Shown here: positions 16,256 through 26,200 of the stretch, one piece after another
Numbering within the stretch: position 1 is the first letter of the stretch
Layout: each line of letters starts with the position of its first letter
Assembly: GCF_024346375.1 (NCBI RefSeq)
Contig: NZ_JAGQCV010000001.1
Coordinates: 310,001-374,000, forward strand
DNA from: Synechococcus sp. ATX 2A4
GTDB taxonomy: Bacteria; Cyanobacteriota; Cyanobacteriia; PCC-6307; Cyanobiaceae
Direction of reading: 5' to 3'
DNA: 64,000 bases
Position numbers and translations under genes: made by a program
Notes under the pieces: generated by a model
What the model was told of the DNA's origin: nothing
The model's input: only the letters and a program-made list of their open reading frames with translations
The model's database searches: none

Positions 16256-16807
16256 ATGACGCCCCCTTCTGCTGAACCTCCCGCCAGCGAGCATCACGCC
16301 TATCCGCTGGCTCCACTGATCCGGTTCACCCTGCTGGCCCTCTATCTCGCCTTGGTGCTGCCCCTGCCAGTGATGGCACCACCAGGCCTGCGTGCCTTCT
16401 GCCTGGTGGCCTTGCCGCTGGGCTTTCTGCTGGTGAGCGCCCTGCTGAGCGAGCAGGTGCAGCTTGATGGCGAAGGGGTGCGCGTCACCTACCCCGGCTG
16501 GTGCCGTTGGTGGCTGCGGCGTGGCTGGAGCCTGCGCTGGGAGCAGATCCACGGGCTGATGCCGATCGGCACCAGCCAGGGCGGCACCGTCTACTACCTC
16601 AAGGGCCCCGGCTCCAGCCGCTACCTGCTGCCGCAACGGGTGGCGCGCTTCCCTGACTTCCTTGAGCGGGTGCAGCAGGCCACCGGCCTGAAGCTGTCTG
16701 GGGTGGGCAGGATCACCCCAGCGTGGACCTACTGGACCCTGGCGGGCCTGAGCGTGACCATGCTGCTCGGTGAAGCCGCGGCCTTCGCGCTTGGCGCCAG
16801 GGTCTGA
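16256..16807 (+). CDS. Membrane protein with PH-like cytoplasmic part, unknown function
   Basis: 183 residues. Two hydrophobic spans near the N terminus (23-43 and 46-65) form a hairpin, then a soluble beta-rich segment (VQLDGEGVRVTYPGWCRW, LRWEQIHGLMPIGTSQGG) like the bacterial PH domain found in small membrane proteins, and a C-terminal span (158-178). Function unknown. Its stop codon begins a 16-nt tandem duplication. Confidence 0.7.
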   Translation: MTPPSAEPPASEHHAYPLAPLIRFTLLALYLALVLPLPVMAPPGLRAFCLVALPLGFLLVSALLSEQVQLDGEGVRVTYPGWCRWWLRRGWSLRWEQIHGLMPIGTSQGGTVYYLKGPGSSRYLLPQRVARFPDFLERVQQATGLKLSGVGRITPAWTYWTLAGLSVTMLLGEAAAFALGARV

Positions 16808-16836
16808 GCGTTCTGGTGGCTGAACGTTCTGGTGGC
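16805..16836. repeat. 16-nt tandem duplication starting at a stop codon
   Basis: TGAGCGTTCTGGTGGC is followed directly by TGAACGTTCTGGTGGC (one mismatch) and then TGAGCG. The first TGA is the stop of the upstream gene. Confidence 0.8.
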
Positions 16837-16905
16837 TGAGCGTGCCGTGCCGGAGGCTGAAGGCTCCTGCCGAGCACTCCAGCCTCAAAGCCCGGCACTG
16901 GACGT

Positions 16906-17727
16906 TCAGTTGGCGCTGGTGGACTGCCGCAGCGGCGTGGTGGATGCTGCAGGCGGCATGTCGTTGGCCTCCGGCAGGGTTTCCAAACTGAAGCGATAGC
17001 CCTGCTGGCGCACGGTTTCGATGCCACCACCTTCGCCGAGACCCGCCAGCTCCAGCTTGCGGCGCAAGGTGAGCACCTGGGTGTCCACCGAGCGGGGGCC
17101 GCCACTGAACGGCGGCCAGGCCATCCGCAACAGTTCCTGGCGGCTGCGCACCATGCCCGGCGGCATCAGCAGAGCGCAGAGCAGGGCGAATTCGCGTGGG
17201 CTCAACTCCACCGGCTGGTCGTGCAGGGTGACCTGGCGGAGCAGCAGATGCACCTCCAAGGGGCCCACACACACCCGCTCCTGCAGGCCGTTGCCACTGC
17301 GCCTGAGCAGGCTGCGGCTGCGGGCCGCCAGCTCCTCGAGGCCGAAGGGTTTGCGCAGCACGTCGTCGGCGCCGGCATCCAGCAGGGACACCACTGGATC
17401 GGCGCCGGTGCGGGCCGTGAGCACCATCACCGGACAACGCAGATGGGCCGCCAGGCGCAGGGCTGAGCTTTCCTCCAGCAATTCGGCGCTCACCAGCAGA
17501 TCGGGCATCTGGTCTTCACAGAGCTGCAGCGCTTCTGTGGCTGTGGCCACCGCGGCAGCCAGGTGGCCGTCCTGGCGCAGGCGCTGGGCCAGCACCGTGC
17601 GCAGGGTGGGATGGGGGTCGACCACCAGGATGCGTTTGAGAGCACTGGTTGCGGGTCCGCGGCGATCGACGCCAACCGATCCCTCAGTCTTTGCTGGGTT
17701 TGGATTCTGATTGGGCGTGAGTTCCAC
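16906..17727 (-). CDS. OmpR-family response regulator lacking the phosphoacceptor Asp
   Basis: 273 residues. Receiver domain about 32-140 and winged-helix DNA-binding domain about 150-250 (LSPREFALLCALLMPPG, GGPRSVDTQVLTLRRKLE, ETVRQQGYRF). In the receiver the usual PDLxLLD motif reads PDLLVSA, so the phosphorylated Asp is Ala81; the acidic pair near the N terminus is also reduced (VVDPHP). The switch Thr (VLTA, 104) and Lys126 (RKPF) remain. It therefore cannot be phosphorylated in the normal way and probably works through expression level, dimer state or another signal. N-terminal 30 residues are a low-complexity extension. Stands alone, no histidine kinase nearby. Confidence 0.85.
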   Translation of the reverse strand: MELTPNQNPNPAKTEGSVGVDRRGPATSALKRILVVDPHPTLRTVLAQRLRQDGHLAAAVATATEALQLCEDQMPDLLVSAELLEESSALRLAAHLRCPVMVLTARTGADPVVSLLDAGADDVLRKPFGLEELAARSRSLLRRSGNGLQERVCVGPLEVHLLLRQVTLHDQPVELSPREFALLCALLMPPGMVRSRQELLRMAWPPFSGGPRSVDTQVLTLRRKLELAGLGEGGGIETVRQQGYRFSLETLPEANDMPPAASTTPLRQSTSAN

Positions 17728-17824
17728 TCGCGACCGCGTACGCGCTCCTAGGCTAGCTGCAGAGGGAGAAGGTCACTGGTGACACTGGCTGTGCTGGCGA
17801 CCGGCTCCTGCCACTGATCTCCCC

Positions 17825-18091
17825 ATGACCTCGCTCCAGAATCCCGAAGCCATTCGTCACTTTCAGTCGCTTTGCGACGCCTGCCAAGATCTGGCCAGCC
17901 GCTTCCACAGCCAGAGCGAGCTGCGGCTTTACGCCGATGGCTACCTGCACGCCCTACGGCGCACGGCCATCCTTGACCCGCTCACGCAACGGCGGCTGGA
18001 GGAGATCACCGATCGCTGGATCATGGATCCATCTTCCTTCGTGGGGCCCAACGGCGACATGAGCACATTGTTCGAAAACAGCCGCAACTGA
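17825..18091 (+). CDS. DUF6761-like small cyanobacterial protein
   Basis: 88 residues, soluble and helical: IRHFQSLCDACQDLASRFHS, LRLYADGYLHALRRTAILDP, LTQRRLEEITDRWIMDPSSF. The pattern resembles a short cyanobacteria-only family (DUF6761 as I recall it); no function assigned. Divergent from the response regulator with 97 bp between the starts, which holds both promoters. Confidence 0.7.
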   Translation: MTSLQNPEAIRHFQSLCDACQDLASRFHSQSELRLYADGYLHALRRTAILDPLTQRRLEEITDRWIMDPSSFVGPNGDMSTLFENSRN

Positions 18092-18178
18092 TCGCCAGAC
18101 AAGATGTCCGTCCGTGCCCGGCAAGGCGCGAATGGGCAAACTGGCGGTTTTGCCGGGCTGCAACAAACACCAGCGGAT

Positions 18179-18502
18179 TCAGGAGGCCAACGCCACGGCG
18201 AGCTTCTCGCGCAGTTCGCCGGAGTTGTACATCTCAATGAGGATGTCGGAGCCGCCGATGAATTCGCCGTTCACGTACACCTGAGGAATGGTGGGCCAAT
18301 CAGAGAGTTCCTTGATGCCCTGGCGCACCTCCGGATCGGAGAGCACATCGAAAGTTTCAAAAGGCACTCCGAGCGCATTGAGAATCTGAACCACGTTGTT
18401 GGAGAAGCCGCATTGGGGCATGAGCTTGTTCCCCTTCATGAACACCAGCACCGGAGCGCTGTTGACGAGGGCTTCAAGGCGTTGCTGCGTGGCGGATTCC
18501 AT
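18179..18502 (-). CDS. grxD: Monothiol glutaredoxin Grx4/GrxD
   Basis: 107 residues from ATG 18502 (MESATQQRLEALVNSAPV); an upstream in-frame ATG at 18550 adds 16 unlike residues. The MKGNKLMPQCGFS block carries the CGFS active site with the single Cys at about 31, followed by WPTIPQVYVNGEFIGGSDI. CGFS glutaredoxins bind a 2Fe-2S cluster with glutathione and pass it on, often as a heterodimer with BolA. bolA lies just upstream on the same strand, which supports that partnership. Confidence 0.95.
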   Translation of the reverse strand: MESATQQRLEALVNSAPVLVFMKGNKLMPQCGFSNNVVQILNALGVPFETFDVLSDPEVRQGIKELSDWPTIPQVYVNGEFIGGSDILIEMYNSGELREKLAVALAS

Positions 18503-18606
18503 GGAAATGCGGGGGGTAAAAAAGAGACGGTGAAGCGGTGGCTGGATCAATGCAGGGATGAAGGGGCGCGAGGCGCCAATGGGAGCCGTCAGAGCGATGG
18601 GTGCCG

Positions 18607-18840
18607 TCAGGCCGGTGCGGAGGTCTGCAGCGCCAGGGCGTGAATGGCTTCACTGGCCAGCTCGCTGCGCAGGGCTCCGTACACCAGCTGGTGCTGGCGA
18701 ATGCGGCTGAGCCCCTCGAAGGCGGACGACACCACCTTCACCTGCAGGTGATCGCCACCACCGGTGAGATCTTCCACCTCCACCTCGGCATCCGGGAGGG
18801 ATCCCTGGATCGCTGCCCTGACCTGATCCGGTAACACCAT
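18607..18840 (-). CDS. bolA: BolA family protein
   Basis: 77 residues. Contains [40 protein letters not shown] and [10 protein letters not shown], the BolA fold with the class-defining short loop and the conserved RHQLVY helix. Works with CGFS glutaredoxin as a 2Fe-2S carrier or regulator. First gene of a bolA-grxD pair, about 104 nt apart. Confidence 0.95.
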   Translation of the reverse strand: MVLPDQVRAAIQGSLPDAEVEVEDLTGGGDHLQVKVVSSAFEGLSRIRQHQLVYGALRSELASEAIHALALQTSAPA

Positions 18841-18900
18841 GAAGAATCCGTCGTCACCTGTGGCGGAAATCTAGAAGTCAGCGTTGCGGATCTGCCGAAA

Positions 18901-19467
18901 TCAGCGCGGGGTTGCAGGGGCTTCGGTGCCCGCCGTGTACGGAGTGATGGCGAAGCCGAGCTCCAGCAGGCTCTGATAGGCCTTGCGGCCCTCTTCGCGC
19001 GCGGGGGTCATCACCTTCACCACTTCCACCAGCAGCGGCACGGCCACCTCAGGCTGCCCCTGACGGCGCAGCAGTGCGGCCAGGCGCAGGTTGGCCTGGG
19101 CATAGATCTCAAGCGCCTCCCGGGCCTTCTGATCCATCTCGCGCGGGATGCGGGCATCAAGGCCGCGGAAGGAGCCGCTCAGGTCGCGGTAGAAGCCGAG
19201 CAGGCGGCGGCTGGCATCACGGGCAAGGTCGTAATCCTTGCGGGCACTGGCGAGATCCCCCCGGGCCACGGCCGCATCGCCACGGGTGAGAAATCCCCTC
19301 ACGGCCGTGAGATTGAAGCCGGTGCCGGAGGCTTCAAGCACTTTCGGGGGCTCTGGCTGCACCTGGGGCTGAGCCTGAGCGGGCTGAGCCTGAGCAGGCT
19401 GGGTGGCACCGAAGGGGAGAAGAGCGAGTGACAGGGCAAGCCCAAGGGCGACGTGGGGCCGACGCAC
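18901..19467 (-). CDS. Exported helical repeat-like protein, unknown function
   Basis: 188 residues. Signal peptide 1-27 (MRRPHVALGLALSLALLPFG, cleavage near AQA), then a Q/P/A-rich linker built from repeated PAQAQ units, then a helical region (TRGDAAVARGDLASARKDYD, REALEIYAQANLRLAALLRR) whose helix-turn-helix periodicity resembles tetratricopeptide-type repeats. Probably periplasmic or lumenal. No family recognised. Its stop is 60 nt from bolA. Confidence 0.7.
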   Translation of the reverse strand: MRRPHVALGLALSLALLPFGATQPAQAQPAQAQPQVQPEPPKVLEASGTGFNLTAVRGFLTRGDAAVARGDLASARKDYDLARDASRRLLGFYRDLSGSFRGLDARIPREMDQKAREALEIYAQANLRLAALLRRQGQPEVAVPLLVEVVKVMTPAREEGRKAYQSLLELGFAITPYTAGTEAPATPR

Positions 19468-19494
19468 GGCTGCTTCACAAAAGGCGGCCGAACT

Positions 19495-20301
19495 CTAGGC
19501 GGCAGGCATCGGCCTCCCGACCGCCACGCGGGCCGCTTCCTCAGCTGATTGCATCGCCGCCGCCAGTTGGGTGTTGAGGCCCTTGACCGCCGCACGGCTC
19601 TGGTTCTCCACCGTGAGCGGCGCCTCGAAGCACACCGCGGCCTCATCCCGGCCAAGCCCCCGGCCTTGCCGATAGGCGATGCCGACGGGCACCACATTCA
19701 CGGCCACCCCCTGCCCTGCCGCCAGCCCCGCCAGCCGGGCCAGCCCCTGGTGCAAGCGGATCGGGCCGTCCTCACGGCGGATGTGACCCTCGGGGAACAC
19801 CACGAGTTGCTGGCCCGCCGCCAGCAGATCCACCGCATACCGCAGCGGCGTGGTGCCGGGGCGGCTCTGGTCCACCGGGAAGCAACCGAGGCGATGCAGG
19901 AACCAGCCCTGCAGGCCTTGCATCTCGGTGCGGGTCACCATGAAGCGGCAGTCGCGGCCGGTGACGCGCCGGCCGGCCGCATGGGGCAGCACCAGCGCGT
20001 CCCAGCGGGCCCGGTGCGTGGGGGCCAGCAGCACGGCGCCCTCCCTGGGCAGGTGCTGGCGGCCCAGCACCTGGATGCGGCGGAACTGGAACGGCAGGGC
20101 CAGATCCTGGGTGAAGGCCATGGCCAGGGGAGCCAACCAAGGGCTGATGCCGTTACAGAGGCGCCGCTCGCGGCGCATCAATGCCGGTGTGACAGCAGGG
20201 GTGGGCGCAGCTGGTGCGGGCGCGGCAGACGGTGGCGCGGCTGCGGCGGGCGGGCGGGCCGTGCTCTCCGGCTCGATCTGCTGCTGCGACTGCGCTGTCA
20301 C
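19495..20301 (-). CDS. plsC: 1-acyl-sn-glycerol-3-phosphate acyltransferase (PlsC type)
   Basis: 268 residues. The acyltransferase block has motif I THRARWDA (HX4D), a second block GWFLHRLGCFPVDQSRPG, motif III VVFPEGHIRRED and motif IV NVVPVGIAY, in the right order. It acylates lysophosphatidic acid at sn-2 to phosphatidic acid in membrane lipid synthesis. The first 40 residues are a low-complexity Ala/Pro stretch, so the real start may be the later Met-Arg-Arg (residue 43). Divergent from pdxJ. Confidence 0.88.
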   Translation of the reverse strand: MTAQSQQQIEPESTARPPAAAAPPSAAPAPAAPTPAVTPALMRRERRLCNGISPWLAPLAMAFTQDLALPFQFRRIQVLGRQHLPREGAVLLAPTHRARWDALVLPHAAGRRVTGRDCRFMVTRTEMQGLQGWFLHRLGCFPVDQSRPGTTPLRYAVDLLAAGQQLVVFPEGHIRREDGPIRLHQGLARLAGLAAGQGVAVNVVPVGIAYRQGRGLGRDEAAVCFEAPLTVENQSRAAVKGLNTQLAAAMQSAEEAARVAVGRPMPAA

Positions 20302-20436
20302 CGCCCACCGCTGAAGGTGACTGCAAGCTAAGAGTCACAGCAGCGCAACGCCGAAGGGAACGGGCAGTTGCCGCTGCGGCCAGAGAGCAGCGCCCTGGAG
20401 GAGATCCATAGGATCCAGGAACCTCCCGGTTTTGCC

Positions 20437-21186
20437 ATGGCCAGCCTTGGCGTCAACATCGATCACATCGCAAATGTTCGCCAGGCCCGCCGCGCCGTGG
20501 AACCCGACCCCGTGACCATGGCCCTGCTGGCTGAGCTTGGTGGCGCCGACGGCATCACCGTGCACCTGCGGGAAGACCAGCGGCACATCCAGCCGCGCGA
20601 TCTGGAGCTGCTGCGCGCCACCGTGCGCTCACGCCTCAACCTGGAAATGGCCGCCACGGCCGAGATGGAGGCGATCGCCCTGCGCATCCACCCCGACATG
20701 GTGACGCTGGTGCCCGAGAAGCGGGAGGAGGTGACCACCGAGGGTGGGCTCGACGTGCGGGCCCAGGCCGCCAGCCTGGGGCCTCTGGTGGGCCGGTTGC
20801 AGGCGGCGGGGATTCCCGTGAGTTTGTTCATTGACCCCGACAGCGCCCAACTGGAGGCCTGCGCCGCCAGTGGCGCCCGCTGGGTGGAGCTGCACACCGG
20901 CGCCTATGCCGAGGCCAGCTGGGCCGATCAACCGCTGGAGCTGGCGCGCCTCACCGAAGGCAGCCACGTGGCCCGCAGCCTGGGGTTGCGGGTGAATGCC
21001 GGGCATGGGCTCACATATCAGAACGTGGAGCGGGTGGCGGCCATCGAAGGAATGGAGGAGCTGAACATCGGCCACACGATCGTGGCGAGGGCTCTGGCCG
21101 TGGGTCTGCAGGAGGCGGTCCGCCAGATGAAGGCGCTGGTTCAGAATCCACGCCGCGATCCCCTGTTCGGCTCGATCGATCCATGA
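20437..21186 (+). CDS. pdxJ: Pyridoxine 5'-phosphate synthase PdxJ
   Basis: 249 residues from ATG 20437 ([18 protein letters not shown]). Signature blocks: [58 protein letters not shown] and [14 protein letters not shown]. It condenses 1-deoxyxylulose 5-phosphate with 3-amino-2-oxopropyl phosphate to pyridoxine phosphate, the last step of the DXP-dependent B6 route. Its stop overlaps the ATG of ycf54 by 4 nt, so the genes are translationally coupled. Confidence 0.96.
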   Translation: MASLGVNIDHIANVRQARRAVEPDPVTMALLAELGGADGITVHLREDQRHIQPRDLELLRATVRSRLNLEMAATAEMEAIALRIHPDMVTLVPEKREEVTTEGGLDVRAQAASLGPLVGRLQAAGIPVSLFIDPDSAQLEACAASGARWVELHTGAYAEASWADQPLELARLTEGSHVARSLGLRVNAGHGLTYQNVERVAAIEGMEELNIGHTIVARALAVGLQEAVRQMKALVQNPRRDPLFGSIDP

Positions 21187-21515
21187 CCCTGCCTGCGCCT
21201 CTCACTTATCACTTCGTGGCCGCCAGCGAAGCGTTTCTGACCGTGGAGGAGCCGCTGGAGGAAGTGCTGCGCGAACGCCGCCGCTACTACGCCGAGCGCA
21301 ACCAGCCGATCGACTTCTGGCTGGTGCTGCGGCCCGCCTTTCTGGAGGCCGCTGACCTGCAGGCCATGGGCAGCGGCGTGCCCAAGCCAGCAGCGGCGGT
21401 GGTATCCACCGATCCGAAATTCATCGAATTCCTCAAATTGAGGCTGGAATTCGTGGCCAAGGGCAGCTTCTCTGCCCCCTCAGCCACCATTCCCGACCCC
21501 TTGGCCTCTGCCTGA
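21183..21515 (+). CDS. ycf54: Ycf54, accessory factor of Mg-protoporphyrin monomethylester cyclase
   Basis: 110 residues with the family core: [57 protein letters not shown] and the tail IPDPLASA. This matches Ycf54 (DUF2488). In Synechocystis it is required to build or stabilise the aerobic cyclase (AcsF/CycI) that closes the fifth ring of chlorophyll. ATGA overlap with pdxJ. Confidence 0.93.
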   Translation: MTLPAPLTYHFVAASEAFLTVEEPLEEVLRERRRYYAERNQPIDFWLVLRPAFLEAADLQAMGSGVPKPAAAVVSTDPKFIEFLKLRLEFVAKGSFSAPSATIPDPLASA

Positions 21516-21550
21516 ACAGGCCCCAGATACCTGGCGCAGCCAGGGCGGAC

Positions 21551-21736
21551 TCAGCCGCGGCGAAGCGGGGCTTTGGTCTTGTGCTGCACCCAACCAGCGA
21601 GGTGGTGGTGCTGGCGGGAATCCAGGGCAGCGTCGGCCAGCCAGCGATCCCGGAGGCACTCCAGATCGTCGGGATGGAGTTCTCCGTTCTCCTGCCAGTG
21701 GAGGTTGGTGGGAGTCAAGTGTTGAATCGCTGTCAT
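21551..21736 (-). CDS. Small hypothetical protein, 61 residues
   Basis: From ATG 21736: MTAIQHLTPTNLHWQENGEL then HPDDLECLRDRWLADAALDS. Soluble, His-rich tail (RQHHHLAGWVQHKTK). The phrase WQENGELHPDDLECL resembles [16 protein letters not shown] in the small minus-strand protein at 39228-39428, so the two may belong to one short family. An in-frame ATG at 21889 would add 51 basic residues and is less likely. Function unknown. Confidence 0.55.
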   Translation of the reverse strand: MTAIQHLTPTNLHWQENGELHPDDLECLRDRWLADAALDSRQHHHLAGWVQHKTKAPLRRG

Positions 21737-22098
21737 GGCTTGGCTGCCCACTTTGTCAGCTGAAGTGGTGGCAACGGGCGAATAATGAAGCGAATCTCCT
21801 GTAAAGAATCGGTAGATCCGGTGGAGCGTTGATCGCTTGGTGCGGATCTTGGGTGCGGCGGACCTTGCGGCGAAACGTGGTTGTGTCACCTGGGTAGGGG
21901 ACCTGGATAGGGGACCCGTGGTTCGTTCGCACCCTCAAGGCAGTGTCCGCGCCCCGAGCCCAGCGTCATGTCCCGCCACTCCAGGCCCGACAAGACCAGG
22001 TAGGCGCCAAGCCCGCGCCGCGCCGGATCAGACCGCACCTCCCTCGCAGCCCGCGCCGTGACCGCTGAGGCCAAGGGGCCCGCCCGCTGGCACCGCCT
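21737..22098. other. Intergenic, nothing firm
   Basis: 360 bases between two minus-strand genes. A 62-residue minus-strand frame (21886-22074, MASAVTARAAREVRSDPARR) is open but has no supporting feature. AT-rich patch at 21770-21800 could be the promoter of the downstream small gene. GGGGACC..GGATAGGGGACC near 21896-21918 is a short direct repeat. Confidence 0.4.
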
Positions 22099-22443
22099 TC
22101 AGAACAGGCCGAAAAAGCGCTTGCGCTTCTCGCCGTCGGCGCCCTCTGCCGCCGGCGCCTGAGGGGTCGGCCGCACGTCCTGTTGGTAGCGCGGGCGGTT
22201 GTCTCCGATCGTGAGCAGCGCTTCTTTGTTTTTCCACCAGATCCAGTCGCGGATCGGTGGGGTGGAGAGCAGGTCCTCGCGGGTGAGGCCGAGGCCGAGC
22301 TTGGCGGAGGCTCCCAGCAGCACCTCGATCATTTCGTCCCCGTCCTGGCAACGCGCCAGGGCTTCGTTGGTGCGTTTGGCGCCGTTGAGCGCCTTCACCA
22401 GCGCCTTCACCTTCTGCGATGGGGGGAGGGAGGCTGGATTCAT
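22099..22443 (-). CDS. Nif11-like domain protein
   Basis: 114 residues from ATG 22443. The first 70 (KVKALVKALNGAKRTNEALA, DGDEMIEVLLGASAKLGLGL, TREDLLSTPPIRDWIWWK) have the two-helix pattern and LGLxLTxEDL ending of Nif11-type domains. The C-terminal part is Pro-rich and ends KRKRFFGLF; it lacks the GG/GA leader cleavage site and a core peptide, so it is probably not a RiPP precursor. Function unknown. Divergent from the phosphatase gene at 22555. Confidence 0.6.
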   Translation of the reverse strand: MNPASLPPSQKVKALVKALNGAKRTNEALARCQDGDEMIEVLLGASAKLGLGLTREDLLSTPPIRDWIWWKNKEALLTIGDNRPRYQQDVRPTPQAPAAEGADGEKRKRFFGLF

Positions 22444-22554
22444 GGGCCCGCAACGACGCCTGCCGGACCGTATCAGCGCCCGAAGGCAGTTTTTGCTGGG
22501 GGGGCTGACAGATTCATGCGCGCCGGGCGAGACTGTTGTTAACGCATTCTTTGC

Positions 22555-23211
22555 ATGCTTCCCCCTTCGCAGCCTTCCCGTCACTGGGTGATCGGTGACG
22601 TGCATGGCTGCGCCGATGCCCTGCAGTCCCTGCTGGAACGGCTGCCCACCGGCGATCGGCTCGTGCTCTGCGGCGATGTGATCAACCGTGGGCCCCAGAT
22701 CGAGCGGGCGATGCAACTGGCCTGGAGCCTCGTGCAGGAAGGCCGCGCCGTGTGGCTGCGCGGAAACCACGAACAACGGCTGCTGGAGGCGCTCGGCCGG
22801 GGCAGCTGGCTGCGCAACCCGGCCCTGGCGGGCTGCGAAACCTACCGCCAGCTCGGCGATTCCCGCTGCCGCCTGTGGCAGGAGCGCCTCGACACCCTGC
22901 CGCTCACCTACGCAGCCGAGGGCTGGCTGGCCACCCATGCCGGCTTCAACCCCCACACCTGGGCGCCGGATCTCGGCATTCGTCTGCCGTTCTGGCAGGC
23001 CTACGACGGCCGCTTCGGTGATGTGGTGATCGGTCACACACCAGCACCGACGCTGCGCCGCCTCAACCGCATCGTGATGATCGACACTGGCGCCTGCTAC
23101 GGCGGCAGCCTCACCGCCTACTGCCCCGAAAGCGGCGCCACGATCTCTGTGCCCGGCACCGGTCAATCGCAGCGGGCCCGGCCCAGCCGGGCCGCGCTCG
23201 GCTCCTCCTGA
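22555..23211 (+). CDS. PPP-family metallophosphatase (serine/threonine phosphatase type)
   Basis: 218 residues. All metal motifs are intact: GDVHG (residues 14-18), GDVINRG, RGNHEQRLLEAL, the THAG His and IGHTPAP. Compact size and lack of other domains fit small bacterial protein phosphatases or ApaH-like Np4A hydrolases; these cannot be separated by eye. The ending (GQSQRARPSRAALGSS) is low complexity. It ends 20 nt before recC and could be the first gene of that operon. Confidence 0.88.
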   Translation: MLPPSQPSRHWVIGDVHGCADALQSLLERLPTGDRLVLCGDVINRGPQIERAMQLAWSLVQEGRAVWLRGNHEQRLLEALGRGSWLRNPALAGCETYRQLGDSRCRLWQERLDTLPLTYAAEGWLATHAGFNPHTWAPDLGIRLPFWQAYDGRFGDVVIGHTPAPTLRRLNRIVMIDTGACYGGSLTAYCPESGATISVPGTGQSQRARPSRAALGSS

Positions 23212-23230
23212 CCAGCCCACCGGCCGCGCC

Positions 23231-26200
23231 GTGCTGAGCGTTTTCCGCAGCAACCGCGCTGAACAGCTGGCCGCCCTGCTTGCTCTGCAGCTGCTTCACG
23301 ACCCGCCCGGGCCGTTCGAAACCGTGCGGGTGGTGGTGAACACCTGGCCCACCAGCCGCTGGCTGGGTGAGCAACTGGCCGTGGAGCTCGGTGGCATCGC
23401 CGCCAACCTGCGCTTTCCCTTCCTTACCAGCGAGCTGCGCCAAACCGTGGACGGCTTGCTCGGCGAAGGCGCCGCGGGCGGCGATCCCTGGCGGGCCACC
23501 GAGCTGGTGTGGCCACTGCTGGAGCTGCTGCCCGCCCTGGCCGCCGGCCCGGACGCCGCCCTGCTGGCCCGCTGGCTGGAGCAGCGCGGCCATGGCCAAC
23601 GACCGGCCCTCGACCTGCCCCTGTGGCAACTGGGCCGGGCGATCGCCGACAGCTTCGACGACCTCAGCCTCTACCGGCCGTCGATGGTGGCCGCCTGGTG
23701 CCACGGCCACGACCAGGACGCCCGCGGCCAGCCGCTGCCGGCCGATCAGCTCTGGCAACCGCGTCTGTTCCGCCAGCTGCACGACCGCCTCGGCCGGCCG
23801 CCCTTTGGCCTCAAGGTGCTCACGGCGATCGAGCGGTTGCGTGGCGGCACCGCCTGCCTCGATGGCCTCCAGGGTTCGCTGCGGCTGTTCGGCCTGAGCA
23901 GTGCTGCGCCGGTGCAGGTGCACCTGCTGCAGGCGCTCGCTTCGGTGGTGCCGGTGGATCTCTATCTGCTCACCCCCTGCCGTGACCTCTGGCAGCGCTG
24001 CAGCGACCGGCGCCGCAGCCTCGGTGGGGCGATCGAACTGGCCGATCCCCACGACCTCGACTGGCTGGCGCGCACGCCCGGGCTCGAAGCCCGCTTCGGG
24101 CGGCTCGGCGGCGAATTCCAGCAACTGCTGGAGGGCACCGGCGACACGCAACTGGCCGCCGAGGAAACCCGCGACCTCTTCCTGCTGCCCGCCAGTGCCG
24201 CTGAGCATCAAGGGCTGCGGCCGCCCAACTTGCTGGAGCAACTGCAGCAGCAGCTGGTGGAGGCGGACGCCTGGCCCACCCTGACGCTGGCGCCCGGGGA
24301 CCACTCGCTGGAGTTTCACCCCTGTCCGGGGCGGCTGCGCCAGGTGCAGATCGTGCGCGACCGGTTGCTGCAGCTGCTGGCCGAGGACCCCAGCCTCGAA
24401 CCACGCCACATCCTGGTGATGACCCCCCAGGTGGAGCGGCTGGCGCCATTGCTGGGTTCAGTGTTCGGCGACAGCGGCGCCACCGGGGTGGTCCTCCCCT
24501 GGCGGCTGACCGACCGCAGCCAGCAAGGCGACGCCAGCATCGGCGGGGCCCTGCTGCAACTCTTGCGCCTGGGCGGGGAGCGGCTCACCGCTTCCGCGCT
24601 CGAGGCCCTGCTGGAGAACGGCGCCCTGCAGGCCCACTTCGATCTGGAAGCTGACGAACCCGCCGCCTTGAATGCCGCGCTGCAGGCCACCGGCTTCCGC
24701 TGGGGCCTCGATGGCGCCGCCCGCGGCGGCGATCCCACCCACAGCCTGCGTTGGGCCATCGACAGGCTGCTGCTGGGTCAGGTGCTGGCCGACCAACCGG
24801 GCGTGGCCGTGGGCCTCACCGCCCCGCAGGCGCTGGGGGGCAGCGTGGAGCGCCAGGCGCGCTGGATCAGGCTGCTCATCGAGCTGCAGCGCGTGCTCGA
24901 CGGGCTGGGCCGGCCGCGCAGCGCCGTCGCCTGGGGCAGCCAGCTGGCCGAGCTGCTGCCGGAGCTGTTCGGCGAGGGGGGAGAGCGGGCCTGGGAGTTG
25001 CAGGCGATTCGTGCCGCCATTGCCGATTGGCAAGCCAGCGCCGCCCGCTGCCCGCTGCCGATCGGCGCGCCGGTGGTGGCCGCGGTGCTGGAGGAGCGCC
25101 TCACAAGCGACAGCGGCCGCTTCGGCCACCGCAGCGGCGCCCTCACGATCAGCGCCCTGGAACCGATGCGGGCCATTCCGCACCGGGTGATCGTGCTGAT
25201 GGGCCTCGACGCCGAGGTGTTTCCGCGGCAACGGCAGCGCCCCGGCTTCGACCTGATGGAACGGGAACGGCGGCTCGGTGATCCCCATCCCGCCGACCAG
25301 GACCGCTACGTGTTGATGGAGGCGTTGCTGTCAGCCCGCGACCATCTGCTCATTGCCTGGACCAGCCGCGAGGAGCGCAAAGGGGAGGAGATGCCACCGG
25401 CCACCGCCGTGCGCCAGTGGCTGGAGCTGCTGAAGGCGGAGCTGGGGGAGCCGCTGGCGCAGCGGCTGGTGGTGCACCATGCCGCCAACCCGCTGGAGCG
25501 CGCCAACTTCCTGGCCACAGGCGAGCGGCCACCGGCCAGCTGCGACCGGCGCCACCTGCTGGCGCGCCAGCAGCTCGATGGCGCCGCAGCCGTGGCACCG
25601 GCCCTGCCGCTGGCCCTGCAGGAGCCGGCCGAGCCGCCGGCCAGCGGTGTGGCGGAGGCACGGACGCGAGAGTTGGCTGGCGGGGACGAGGCCGGCCTTG
25701 ATCCCTGGAGCGACCTGCGTGACTGGCTGCTGGCGCCCCAGGCGCAATGGCTGAAGGAGCTGGGCCTTCGGCCCAAGGAGTGGGTGGAACCGCTCGATGA
25801 CCTCGAAGCCCTCGAGCTCGATGAACGGCAGCGGGCCTGGCTGCTGCGTCAGGAGCATGAACGGCAGACCAGCGCGCTGTCAGCGGCGCAATCGGCGGGG
25901 CTGACAGCAGCGCAGCACACTCCCCTGCCTGCCCCCGATTGGCGCCTGCTGGCACAGGGGCGCGGGGTGCTGCCGCCGCTGGGCGCCGGGGCCCTGGAGG
26001 TTCAGACATTGACGGACCGCTGGGACACCCTGCAGCAGGTGCTGGCAGACCTGGGCCCGCCGCGGCCCCTGGCGTTGCGTTGGCAACCGGGCGAGGCCCG
26101 CACAGCCCTGCGGGCGCTGGCCACTGAGGTCATGGTTCACGGCGACGCGCTGGTGCATGTGCGGCTAGCGCGTCCCCGCCCTTGCGACCGCCTCGGCCTG

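Noticed and set aside
22099-22443. Nif11-type RiPP precursor peptide
   Set aside because: No GG/GA cleavage site and no core peptide; ends in KRKRFFGLF, and no modification enzyme is next to it. Kept as a Nif11-like protein only.
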